Below are positions 43,355 to 50,828 of a DNA stretch of 64,000 nucleotides, piece after piece. A model generated the notes under the pieces. That model had not been told where the DNA came from. It worked only from the letters and a program-made list of their open reading frames with translations, and searched no databases. The stretch spans positions 719,570 through 783,569 of the forward strand of contig NZ_BBUZ01000023.1 of assembly GCF_001417735.1 (NCBI RefSeq), in the 5' to 3' direction. The position numbers were made by a program, and so were the translations under genes. Position 1 is the first letter of the stretch. Each line of letters opens with the position of its first letter. The DNA comes from Streptomyces sp. NBRC 110028. GTDB taxonomy: Bacteria > Actinomycetota > Actinomycetes > Streptomycetales > Streptomycetaceae.

Positions 43355-43753
43355 TCAGCTGTTCTCCACGACCATCAGCGTGTTGCCGTCCGCGTCGCGG
43401 AAGCTGAACATCGGCGGGACCGGAGCGCCCCAGCGCTGGACCTCCGGGTCGGTGTCGACGCCGCGTGAGCGCAGGGTGGCGTGGTCGGCGTCGATGTCCT
43501 CGGAGGTGAGGATCAGGCCGGTCTCGTAGGGCTTCGCCTGCTGGCCCTCGCGCGGGAGGACGAGGGCGATGCCGGTCGGGGCGGCCGCCGGGCCCACCTC
43601 GATCCAGCGCATGCCGTCGCCGAAGGGGATGTCGGCACGCTTCTCGAAGCCGAGGGTGTTGACGTAGAAGTCGAGCGCCCGGTCCTGGTCGGCGACGGTG
43701 ACGGCGACCCGGCCGATCTCGGTGAGCCGGGTGCCCTTCGCTGTCTCGGTCAT
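43355..43753 (-). CDS. VOC (glyoxalase/bleomycin-resistance) family protein
   Basis: A 132-aa single-fold VOC protein. IGRVAVTVADQDRALDFYVN, LGFEKRADIPFGDGMRWIEV and the C-terminal FSFRDADGNTLMVVENS are the family pattern (the last acid is a metal ligand). AGGGAGG lies 6 nt before the ATG at 43753. It is divergent from the MerR-DnaN-like gene; the gap carries the MerR-type promoter at 43830-43860. Substrate unknown. Confidence 0.88.
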   Translation of the reverse strand: MTETAKGTRLTEIGRVAVTVADQDRALDFYVNTLGFEKRADIPFGDGMRWIEVGPAAAPTGIALVLPREGQQAKPYETGLILTSEDIDADHATLRSRGVDTDPEVQRWGAPVPPMFSFRDADGNTLMVVENS

Positions 43754-43829
43754 GATGACCTCCCTGGAGTGGAATGGGTTATGCCGGTATGACCGGGGTG
43801 CGGGGCGAAACTCATCGGTGCGGCTCCGC

Positions 43830-43860
43830 TTGACCTTCGAGCCGGATGAAGGCCGAGCAT
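43830..43860 (+). promoter_or_regulatory. MerR-type promoter with 19-bp spacer, probable leaderless start
   Basis: ttgacc (43830-43835) is a good -35, followed by a 19-bp spacer carrying the dyad ccttc-gagccggat-gaagg (43834-43852), then gagcat (43855-43860) as a weak -10. Transcription would begin at about 43868, the A of the ATG of the MerR gene, giving a leaderless mRNA. Long spacers with a central dyad are diagnostic of MerR regulators. It suggests autoregulation. Confidence 0.6.
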
Positions 43861-43867
43861 GTGGGCC

Positions 43868-44923
43868 ATGGACGACGACGAGCCCCTGATGGGCATCGGC
43901 GCCTTCGCCCGCCGGGTCGGGCTGGCGCCGAGCGCGCTGCGCTTCTACGACGACTGCGCGGTGCTGCGGCCCGCCCGGGTGGACGCGGCCACCGGGTATC
44001 GGTACTACGCCCCGGAGCAGACGCCCCGCGCCGCGCTGCTGCGGCGGCTGCGGGAGGCCGGGCTGCCGCTGACCGAGGCGACCGTGGTGCTGGACGGGCC
44101 GCCCGAGGAGGCCCGGGAGGTGCTGCGGGAGCGGCTGCGGCGGACCCGGGAGTCGGCGGCGGCCGCCCGCGCGGCGATCGAGGACGCGCTGCGCACCCTG
44201 CCGGGCGGGGTCCGCCGCGCGCGGGCCACGGTCGGCGGTGCCGAGCTGGCGGGGGCGGTACGGCAGGTGGGTCCGGCGGTGGCGGCGGGCGCGGTGCGGG
44301 AGGAGTTCCCTGTGCTGGGCCGCGTCCTGATCGAACTCGCCGACCAGGAGCTGCGGCTGGTGGCCACCGACCGCTACCGGCTGTCCGTACGGGCGCTGCG
44401 GCCGCTCGCGATCAGCGGTGAGCCGTGCGGGCTGACCGTCGAGGTGGAGGAGCTGCGGGCGGTCGCGGGGTGGGTGCGGGGGCTGGCGGAGGTCACGATC
44501 GAGGCCGAGGGGGCCGACGTACGCGTACGAAGCCAAGGGGAGGAGCGGGGGATTGCCATCGCGGATGAGGTGTTCCCCGCGTATCGCATGGTGCTGGACG
44601 GGCTCGGCGCCGCCCGGCATCGGGTGATCACCGACCGGGTGGCGCTGAGCGCGGCCGTCGCGGCGCTCCCCGGCGACGGGCCGGTCGTCATGCGGACCGG
44701 TGACGGCGGGCTGACGGTCGAGGGTGGCCCGGTGCCGGCGGCCCTGTGCACCGGGCCGCCGCTGCGGATCGCCTTCGATCCCGCTGTCCTGCTGCCCGCG
44801 CTGGAGGCGGGCGTGGGGCCGGACGTGTTGCTGGAGATCGCCTCGGCTGCCGAGCCCGTCATCGTGCGGTCCGCCGATCAGGGCAGTTTCACGACGCTCG
44901 TCATGCCGGTACGGACATCGTGA
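43868..44923 (+). CDS. MerR regulator fused to a DnaN-like (sliding-clamp) domain
   Basis: A 351-aa protein. Residues 8-75 are a MerR helix-turn-helix and wing (MGIGAFARRVGLAPSALRFY, ATGYRYYAPEQTPRAALLRR). Residues 85-115 form the dimerisation helix. From about 145 the sequence follows DNA polymerase III beta-subunit domains: FPVLGRVLIELADQELRLVA then TDRYRLSVRAL, later FPAYRMVL and LLEIASAAEPVIVRS-like clamp signatures. The start at 43868 fits the leaderless promoter; ATG 43859 is the alternative. The ligand or partner of the clamp domain is unknown. Confidence 0.85.
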   Translation: MDDDEPLMGIGAFARRVGLAPSALRFYDDCAVLRPARVDAATGYRYYAPEQTPRAALLRRLREAGLPLTEATVVLDGPPEEAREVLRERLRRTRESAAAARAAIEDALRTLPGGVRRARATVGGAELAGAVRQVGPAVAAGAVREEFPVLGRVLIELADQELRLVATDRYRLSVRALRPLAISGEPCGLTVEVEELRAVAGWVRGLAEVTIEAEGADVRVRSQGEERGIAIADEVFPAYRMVLDGLGAARHRVITDRVALSAAVAALPGDGPVVMRTGDGGLTVEGGPVPAALCTGPPLRIAFDPAVLLPALEAGVGPDVLLEIASAAEPVIVRSADQGSFTTLVMPVRTS

Positions 44924-44934
44924 AGGAGACCGCG

Positions 44935-45357
44935 ATGGATCCCGACAACCCCGTGGTGCGGCTGTGCGTCCAGGGCATGACCGCCGAGGCCGAGGGCCGG
45001 GCCGACGACGCCAGCGCACTCTTCCGGCAGGCGTGGGACGCCGCCACCGACGACTACGGGAAGTGCGTGGCCGCGCACTACCTGGCCCGGCACCAGCCCA
45101 CCCCCGCTGAAACGCTCCGCTGGAACCAGGAGTGTCTGGACCGCGCGGACGCGGTCGGCGACGAGAGGGTCCGCGGCTTCTACGCCTCGCTGCACGTGAA
45201 CATGGGATCGGCGTACCGGGCGCTCGGTGACCCGGCCGCTGCCCACCGGCACTTCGTACGCGCCGCCGCGCACATCGGCGACGTACCGCCGGGGAGCTAC
45301 CGGGAGCGGCTGGTCACCGCGCTGGCGGAGGGGGGACAGGACGCGCTCGGCGCGTGA
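44935..45357 (+). CDS. Tetratricopeptide-like small protein
   Basis: A 140-aa helical protein. VRLCVQGMTAEAEGRADDAS, ALFRQAWDAATDDYGKCVAA and VNMGSAYRALGDPAAAHRHF resemble TPR pairs (the last closely). AAGGAG lies 8 nt upstream of the ATG, 11 bp after the MerR-DnaN-like gene, so the two are probably one transcript. Function unknown. Confidence 0.78.
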   Translation: MDPDNPVVRLCVQGMTAEAEGRADDASALFRQAWDAATDDYGKCVAAHYLARHQPTPAETLRWNQECLDRADAVGDERVRGFYASLHVNMGSAYRALGDPAAAHRHFVRAAAHIGDVPPGSYRERLVTALAEGGQDALGA

Positions 45358-45375
45358 TCTCCTCGCTCACCACGA

Positions 45376-46365
45376 TCAGCGGTTGACGAAGGCGAGGCTC
45401 TTCTCGTCGTAGCGGGTCCCGGCCACCTGGTCGGCCGGGGCGGCGGCGTCGATCGCGGCCAGCTCCTCCGCGGACAGCTCGATGGCGGCCGCGGCGAGGT
45501 TCTCCTCCAGGTACTTCTCGCGGCGGGTGCCCGGGATCGGCACCACGTCGTCGCCCCGGTGCTGCACCCAGGCGAGGGCGAGCTGACCGGCGGTGACGCC
45601 CTTCTCGGCGGCCAGTTCGTTCAGCTTGTCGACGATGGCCAGGTTCTGTTCGAGGTTGCCGTCGGCGAACCGGGGCTGGGTGCGCCGCATGTCCGTTTCC
45701 GGCAGGTTCTCGACCGAGGTGTAGCGGCCGGTCAGGAAGCCGCGGCCGAGCGGGGAGAAGGGGACGAGGCCGATGCCGAGTTCCCGGCAGACCGGGGCGG
45801 TCTCCCGCTCCAGGTCCCGGGTCCACAGCGACCATTCGCTCTGCAGCGCCGCGATGGGATGCACCGTGTGGGCTCGGCGAATCGTCTCCGCGCTCGCCTC
45901 GGACAGCCCGAGGTGGCGCACCTTGCCCGCCTGGACCAGCTCGGCCATCGCGCCGACGGTCTCCTCGATCGGGACCTCCGGGTCGACGCGGTGCTGGTAG
46001 TAGAGGTCGATGTGGTCGGTGCCGAGGCGGCGCAGCGAGGCGTCGCAGGCCTGGCGGACGTACGCGGCGTCGCCCCGGATCGAGGTGGGCTCGCCCAGCC
46101 GGTTGGCGAAGCCGAACTTGGTGGCCACCACCGCCTGCTCCCGGCGTCCCCCGGCCAGGGCGCGGCCGATCAGCTCCTCGTTGTGGCCGAAGCCGTAGAA
46201 GTCGGAGGTGTCCAGCAGGGTGACGCCCAGGTCGAGGGCGCGGTGGATGGTGGCGATCGACTGGGCGTCGTCGGAGTCGCCGTAGCCGTGGCTCATCCCC
46301 ATGCAGCCCAGGCCCTGGGCGGCGACGGTGAGCCGGCCCAGGCGGCGGGTCGGCAGATCGGACAT
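45376..46365 (-). CDS. Aldo/keto reductase
   Basis: A 329-aa NADPH-dependent carbonyl reductase of the AKR13-like (YajO/IolS) group: [20 protein letters not shown], catalytic Tyr in [20 protein letters not shown], Lys in VVATKFGF, His in [16 protein letters not shown] and the cofactor motif [18 protein letters not shown]. The ATG at 46365 follows GGAGG. A MerR-type promoter lies just upstream (46395-46425). The substrate is not predictable. Confidence 0.92.
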   Translation of the reverse strand: MSDLPTRRLGRLTVAAQGLGCMGMSHGYGDSDDAQSIATIHRALDLGVTLLDTSDFYGFGHNEELIGRALAGGRREQAVVATKFGFANRLGEPTSIRGDAAYVRQACDASLRRLGTDHIDLYYQHRVDPEVPIEETVGAMAELVQAGKVRHLGLSEASAETIRRAHTVHPIAALQSEWSLWTRDLERETAPVCRELGIGLVPFSPLGRGFLTGRYTSVENLPETDMRRTQPRFADGNLEQNLAIVDKLNELAAEKGVTAGQLALAWVQHRGDDVVPIPGTRREKYLEENLAAAAIELSAEELAAIDAAAPADQVAGTRYDEKSLAFVNR

Positions 46366-46394
46366 CGGGTGCCTCCTTCGTGGTCGTGACGATC

Positions 46395-46425
46395 ACGCTA
46401 GGAGTTGGAGCGCACTCCAAGTCAA
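46395..46425 (-). promoter_or_regulatory. MerR-type promoter of the aldo/keto reductase gene
   Basis: On the reverse strand TTGACT (46420-46425) and TAGCGT (46395-46400) are spaced by 19 bp. A perfect dyad, ttggag-cgca-ctccaa (46405-46420), overlaps the spacer and the end of the -35. A stretched spacer with a central dyad is the hallmark of genes activated by MerR regulators. The nearest MerR protein is the DnaN-like fusion 1.5 kb away; whether it acts here is unknown. Confidence 0.72.
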
Positions 46426-46478
46426 CCGGAGGAAATTCGCTGGCCGGGGGCCTCACCCCGGCTGCCAGAATCGCCCGC

Positions 46479-46892
46479 ATGACGTACGAGGACGAAGAGC
46501 CGATGACCGTCGTGGCCGCCGCGATCGTCCAGCGGGGGCGACTGCTGGTGGTGAGCAAGAAGGCGGCCCCCGAGGTCTTCTATCTGCCCGGCGGCAAGCC
46601 GGATCCGGGCGAGGGCCCGCTGGAGACGCTGGCCCGGGAGCTGGACGAGGAGCTGGGCGTGACCCCGCTGGAGCCGCGGCTGCTGGGCGAGTTCGAGGGG
46701 GTGGCGGTGCTGGAGCGGGTGCCGCTGCGGCTGACGGTGTTCCGGGCGCGCATCGACGGGGAGCCCCGCCCGGCGGCCGAACTGGCTCATATGCGCTGGA
46801 CAGCGGGCGAGGGCGATCTCCGGCTGGCGTCGGCCATCCGCAACCAGGTGGTGCCGCTGCTGCGGTCCGGGGGCGCGCTCGCGGCGGCGTGA
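46479..46892 (+). CDS. NUDIX hydrolase
   Basis: A 137-aa nucleoside-diphosphate-linked hydrolase. The NUDIX box is complete: GGKPDPGEGPLETLARELDE followed by ELG, matching GX5EX7REUXEEXGU. The N-terminus VVAAAIVQRGRLLVVSKK is typical of the 8-oxo-dGTP/CoA-type group, but substrate choice cannot be read. The ATG at 46479 fits the start of conservation. It is divergent from the aldo/keto reductase gene. Confidence 0.9.
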   Translation: MTYEDEEPMTVVAAAIVQRGRLLVVSKKAAPEVFYLPGGKPDPGEGPLETLARELDEELGVTPLEPRLLGEFEGVAVLERVPLRLTVFRARIDGEPRPAAELAHMRWTAGEGDLRLASAIRNQVVPLLRSGGALAAA

Positions 46893-46912
46893 GCCCCGCA
46901 TCGTAAAAGAAC

Positions 46913-46947
46913 CGGCCCGGTGCGCTCCCCCGTCGCGCACCGGGCCG
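46913..46947. terminator. Perfect 13-bp hairpin terminator after the NUDIX gene
   Basis: cggcccggtgcgc (46913-46925) pairs with gcgcaccgggccg (46935-46947) around a 9-nt C-rich loop, 20 bp after the NUDIX stop. It stands between convergent genes. Confidence 0.85.
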
Positions 46948-47029
46948 ATCCGTGCTGCCCCTCCCCCCCTGGAAGGGGCAGCCGTCGTCACCCCGTTCTC
47001 TCCTGCCTCCCGTTCTCTCCTGCCTCCGG

Positions 47030-49600
47030 TCAGTCCGTCGCGATGGCGTTCAGGATGTTCATCCGCGCCGCCCGGAAGGCCGGGACCAGGGCCGCGATCA
47101 GGCCGACCACGGCGGAGCCGATGAAGACCGTGATGATGGTCGGCCAGGGGATCTCCAGGGTCTTCAGCCCCTCCAGCGCCAGCAGCTTCTGCGCGGTCGC
47201 GCCCCAGCCCATGCCGAGGCCCAGGCCGAGCAGCGCGCCGAAGAGGGCGATGACGACGGACTCCAGCCGGATCATGCGGCGCATCTGGCGCCGGGAGAGG
47301 CCGATGGCGCGCATCAGGCCGATCTCCCGGGTCCGTTCGACGACCGACAGGGCGAGGGTGTTCACCACGCCGAGGATGGCGACGATGATCGCGAGCGCCA
47401 GCAGGCCGTAGACCAGGTTGAGCAACTGGCCGATCTGGTCCTTCATCTCCTTCTTGTAGTCGGTCTGGTCGCGGACCTTGACCGACGGGTACTGGTGCAG
47501 CTCGGCCTTGAGGGACGTGTACGCCGCGGCCTCCTGGCCGTCCTTCGCCTGCGCCAGCATGGTGATGGTCGCCGGGATCATCTTGGCGGGGACATAGCGC
47601 TCGACGGTGGTGATGTTGAGGTAGAGCGCGCCTTTGTCCAGGGTGACGTCGTCCGAGGTGATCGCCGCGACCTTGAGCTTCGCGGTACGGCCCTCCTTGA
47701 AGGCGACGGTCAGGGTGTCGCCCTGCTTCACCTTGTGGTCCTTGGCGAAGCCCTCCGGCACCGACATGGCGTTCTCGCCGTACGCGGCGGCCAGGTCACC
47801 CGCGACGACCGGGGTCCGCACGTCGTCCGCGTACGTCGGGTCGGCCGCGATCAGATCCTTGGTGACCGACGTGCCGTCCGGCACGGTGATCTCGGCGCCG
47901 TCGATCTGCTTGGCGTCGCTGATGTGGGCGAGGCCCTTGGCCCGGTGCGCCGCCTGTTCGATCTGCCGGGTGATCGGCTGGCCGCTGTCGGACTGGACGA
48001 TGAAGTCCGCGCCGACCGACTTGTCCAGCTCGTCGGTGGCGGAGGCGACCATCGAGGAGCCCACCACCGACAGGCCGGCGACCAGCGCCAGGCCGATCAT
48101 CAGGGCCGCGCCGGTGGCGCCGGTGCGGCGCGGGTTGCGCAGCGCGTTGCGCTCGGCGAGCCGGCCGACCGGGCCGAAGATCCGCAGCACCACGGCGGCC
48201 AGGGCCCGGACCACCAGACCGGCCAGCAGCGGGCCGATGACGATGAAGCCGATGAGGGTCAGCACCACGCCGAGGCCCAGGAACAGCGAGCCGTCGACCG
48301 CCTTGTCCGCGTTGCCCGCGACGACCAGGGCCGCCGCGCCGCCCGCGGTGAGCAGGGTGCCGATCGCGCCCCGGATCCGTCCGGCCTTGGTGTCCGCCGG
48401 GGTGCCCGCGTCGCGCAGGGCCGCCATCGGGGAGATCGTCCCGGCTCGGCGGGCCGGGATGTAGGCGGCGATGACGGTGACGACGATGCCGATGGTGAGG
48501 CCGACGACGGGCGTGGTGGGCTTCACCGTCAGCTGGTCGGTGCTCAGGTGCAGACCCGCGCTGCCCATGAGCTTGATCAGGCCGACCGCGAGGCCGACGC
48601 CGCCGAGGACGCCGAGGACCGAGCCGACGACGCCGAGCAGCAGCGCCTCGATCAGCACCGACCGGTTGATCTGCTTGCGGCTCGACCCGATGGCGCGCAT
48701 CAGGCCGATCTCGCGGGTGCGCTGGGCGACCAGCATGGAGAAGGTGTTGACGATGAGGAAGATGCCGACCAGGACGGCGATTCCGGCGAAGCCGAGCATC
48801 GCGTACTTCATGACGTCCAGGAAGGAGCCGATCTGGCTCTCGGCCTCCTTGCTGGACTCGGCCTTCGTCTGCACCTTGAGGCCGGTGCCGAGGTCGGCGA
48901 CGACGCTCTTCTTCAGCTGCTCGTTGCTGACGCCGGGCCGGGCGGTCAGCGCGTAGCTGGTGTACGCGCCGGGCGCGCCGAGCAGCTTCCGCTGCGCGGT
49001 GGCGGTGTCCATGTAGACGAGCGTGGCGCCCGGGTTGGTCACCTGGAACGTGGCGATGCCGACGATCTTCGCGTGGAACTCACCGGGCATGGCGATGATC
49101 CGCGCGTCGTCGCCCAGCTTCAGCTTCCTGCTGTCGGCGGTGTCGGCGTCGACCATCACCTCGGTGGGGCCGCGCGGCGCGTGGCCGGAAGTGAGCTTCA
49201 CCGAGCGGTGCTCGGTGGTGTCCCAGTTGGTGCCGATGGTCGGGGCACCGGACTTGGGCCCGATGCTGTCGCCCTTGCGGTCGACGACGGTGACCGCCTC
49301 GCTGGTGGCGTCCCCGGCCACCGACTTCACGCCGTCGATCCGCCGCAGCCGCTCCAGGTCCGAGCCGGGCAGGGTACGGACCCGGCCCTGCCGGGTGTCG
49401 TTGTCGCCGGCCCCCTTGGGGCTGACCGTGACATCGGAGGCCGTACTCGCGAAGAGCTTGTCGAACGTGGCGTTGGTGGTGTCGGTGAAGACGAGGGTGC
49501 CGCAGACGAAGGCCACGGACAGCAGGACGGCGATCGCGGACAGCGCCATCCGTCCCTTGTGGGCGAGGAAGTTGCGCAGTGAGGTCTTGAGGACGGTCAT
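47030..49600 (-). CDS. MacB/FtsX-type ABC transporter permease (large)
   Basis: An 856-aa permease with two FtsX/MacB units. N-terminal helix HKGRMALSAIAVLLSVAFVC, a MacB_PCD-type extracytoplasmic domain (about residues 40-260), then helices with RTREIGLMRAIGSSRKQINR (about 290-310). The second half repeats the plan and ends in RTREIGLMRAIGLSRRQMRR and IVAILGVVNTLALSVVE. It is coupled to its ATPase (4-bp overlap at 49597-49600). The architecture fits export of, or mechanotransmission for, cell-envelope substrates; the substrate is unknown. Confidence 0.93.
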   Translation of the reverse strand: MTVLKTSLRNFLAHKGRMALSAIAVLLSVAFVCGTLVFTDTTNATFDKLFASTASDVTVSPKGAGDNDTRQGRVRTLPGSDLERLRRIDGVKSVAGDATSEAVTVVDRKGDSIGPKSGAPTIGTNWDTTEHRSVKLTSGHAPRGPTEVMVDADTADSRKLKLGDDARIIAMPGEFHAKIVGIATFQVTNPGATLVYMDTATAQRKLLGAPGAYTSYALTARPGVSNEQLKKSVVADLGTGLKVQTKAESSKEAESQIGSFLDVMKYAMLGFAGIAVLVGIFLIVNTFSMLVAQRTREIGLMRAIGSSRKQINRSVLIEALLLGVVGSVLGVLGGVGLAVGLIKLMGSAGLHLSTDQLTVKPTTPVVGLTIGIVVTVIAAYIPARRAGTISPMAALRDAGTPADTKAGRIRGAIGTLLTAGGAAALVVAGNADKAVDGSLFLGLGVVLTLIGFIVIGPLLAGLVVRALAAVVLRIFGPVGRLAERNALRNPRRTGATGAALMIGLALVAGLSVVGSSMVASATDELDKSVGADFIVQSDSGQPITRQIEQAAHRAKGLAHISDAKQIDGAEITVPDGTSVTKDLIAADPTYADDVRTPVVAGDLAAAYGENAMSVPEGFAKDHKVKQGDTLTVAFKEGRTAKLKVAAITSDDVTLDKGALYLNITTVERYVPAKMIPATITMLAQAKDGQEAAAYTSLKAELHQYPSVKVRDQTDYKKEMKDQIGQLLNLVYGLLALAIIVAILGVVNTLALSVVERTREIGLMRAIGLSRRQMRRMIRLESVVIALFGALLGLGLGMGWGATAQKLLALEGLKTLEIPWPTIITVFIGSAVVGLIAALVPAFRAARMNILNAIATD

Positions 49601-50445
49601 GACGTCCGTCCGCGTGCGTCGAAGTCCTCGGGGGTCCGGCCCGCGGCGCCGGCCGGTGATGTCTCCGTGCCCCCCGGCGCGAAATGCCGCATGCGTTCCA
49701 GGACCAGGTCGGCGGTGGGGTTGTACATCTCGTCCACGATCCGGCCGTCGGCCAGGTACAGCACCCGGTCGGCGTAGGAGGCGGCTACGGGATCATGGGT
49801 GACCATCACGATCGTCTGGCCCAGCTCGTCCACGGACCGCTTGAGGAAGCCCAGCACCTCGGCACCGGCCCGGGAGTCCAGGTTTCCGGTCGGCTCGTCA
49901 CCGAAGATGATCTCGGGGCGGGCGGCCAGGGCGCGGGCCACCGCGACCCGCTGCTGCTGACCGCCGGACAGCTGGTTCGGACGGTGCTTCAGCCGGTCGG
50001 CCAGGCCGACGGTCTGCACCACCCGGTCCAGCCAGGCCCGGTCGGGCTTGCGGCCCGCGATGTCCATCGGCAGCGTGATGTTCTCGATCGCGTTGAGCGT
50101 CGGCAGCAGGTTGAACGCCTGGAAGATGAAGCCGACCCGGTCCCGGCGCAGCTGGGTGAGCTTCTTGTCCTTGAGCCCGGTGATCTCGGTTTCGTCGATG
50201 AAGATCTGGCCCGAGGAGACGGTGTCCAGACCCGCGAGGCAGTGCATCAGCGTCGATTTGCCGGACCCGGACGGGCCCATGATCGCCGTGAACCGGCCGC
50301 GGGCGATGTCCACATCGACGTGGTCCAGCGCGACCACCCGGGTCTCGCCGGAGCCGTACGCCTTGACCACCTGGCATGCCCGGGCGGCGACGGCCGTATG
50401 TCCTCCGCTGCCCCCGGTCTTGGGAATCGATACGGCCGTTGTCAC
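49597..50445 (-). CDS. MacB-type ABC transporter ATP-binding protein
   Basis: A 282-aa LolD/MacB-type ATPase: Walker A GPSGSGKST, Q-loop FIFQAFNLLPTLNAIEN, signature LSGGQQQRVAVARALAARPE, Walker B IIFGDEPTGNLDSRAGAEVL and H-loop VTHDPVAASYADRV. GTG start with AAGGAG at 6-9 nt. A TATAGA -10-like hexamer lies on the reverse strand at 50465-50470. The Thr/Gly/Pro-rich ends extend slightly beyond the usual family limits. Confidence 0.94.
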   Translation of the reverse strand: MTTAVSIPKTGGSGGHTAVAARACQVVKAYGSGETRVVALDHVDVDIARGRFTAIMGPSGSGKSTLMHCLAGLDTVSSGQIFIDETEITGLKDKKLTQLRRDRVGFIFQAFNLLPTLNAIENITLPMDIAGRKPDRAWLDRVVQTVGLADRLKHRPNQLSGGQQQRVAVARALAARPEIIFGDEPTGNLDSRAGAEVLGFLKRSVDELGQTIVMVTHDPVAASYADRVLYLADGRIVDEMYNPTADLVLERMRHFAPGGTETSPAGAAGRTPEDFDARGRTS

Positions 50446-50828
50446 GGTGTTCTCCTTTTTGTCGTCTATATCGGACCCGGGACGGTCACACGGGTTCCGA
50501 TCACAAGTGTCCGATCACATGTGTCCGCGCGCCCGGTCAGCCTTCCGGAATCCGGCGGGCCGGACGATGAGGTCCGGCGCCCTCTTCGGGTGGGGCCAGC
50601 CCTACCCCCCTCGGTCCTGCTGGCCGTAACCACAGTAGGGAGCGGTACGCCCCGGCTCGTCCTTCCCCGGAACGAACCCCGGGTAGGAGGCAGGGGGACG
50701 TATCCCCTAGGGGAGTAAGCCCTCGGGTGGAGCGCGTCTCGGGGTCGACCCTGCACCCCTACGTAACGGAAGGTGCAAGTCCGGCGCCTCAGCAGCCCTG
50801 ATGCGTTCTTCCCCCACCCCGAGGCGGC
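50446..50828. promoter_or_regulatory. 383-bp divergent regulatory region of the ABC system and DHA2 exporter
   Basis: No gene is seen. On the ABC side lie a tandem 14-bp near-repeat (ccgatcacaagtgt/ccgatcacatgtgt, 50497-50524) and the TATAGA hexamer of the reverse promoter. In the middle is the perfect 12-bp palindrome tcccctagggga (50703-50714). Near the MFS start the 20-mer ggaaggtgcaagtccggcgc (50768-50787) recalls part of a cobalamin riboswitch, but the rest is absent. Confidence 0.5.

Noticed and set aside
46952..49582. A long forward frame opposite the FtsX-type permease
   Set aside because: Asp/Arg/Gly-rich antisense product; the permease frame has clear membrane segments and a coupled ATPase.
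50768..50790. Cobalamin-riboswitch-like segment ggaaggtgcaagtccggcgc
   Set aside because: Only one conserved strand is matched; the CCCGCCACTG-type box and further stems are missing, and the downstream gene is a drug exporter.
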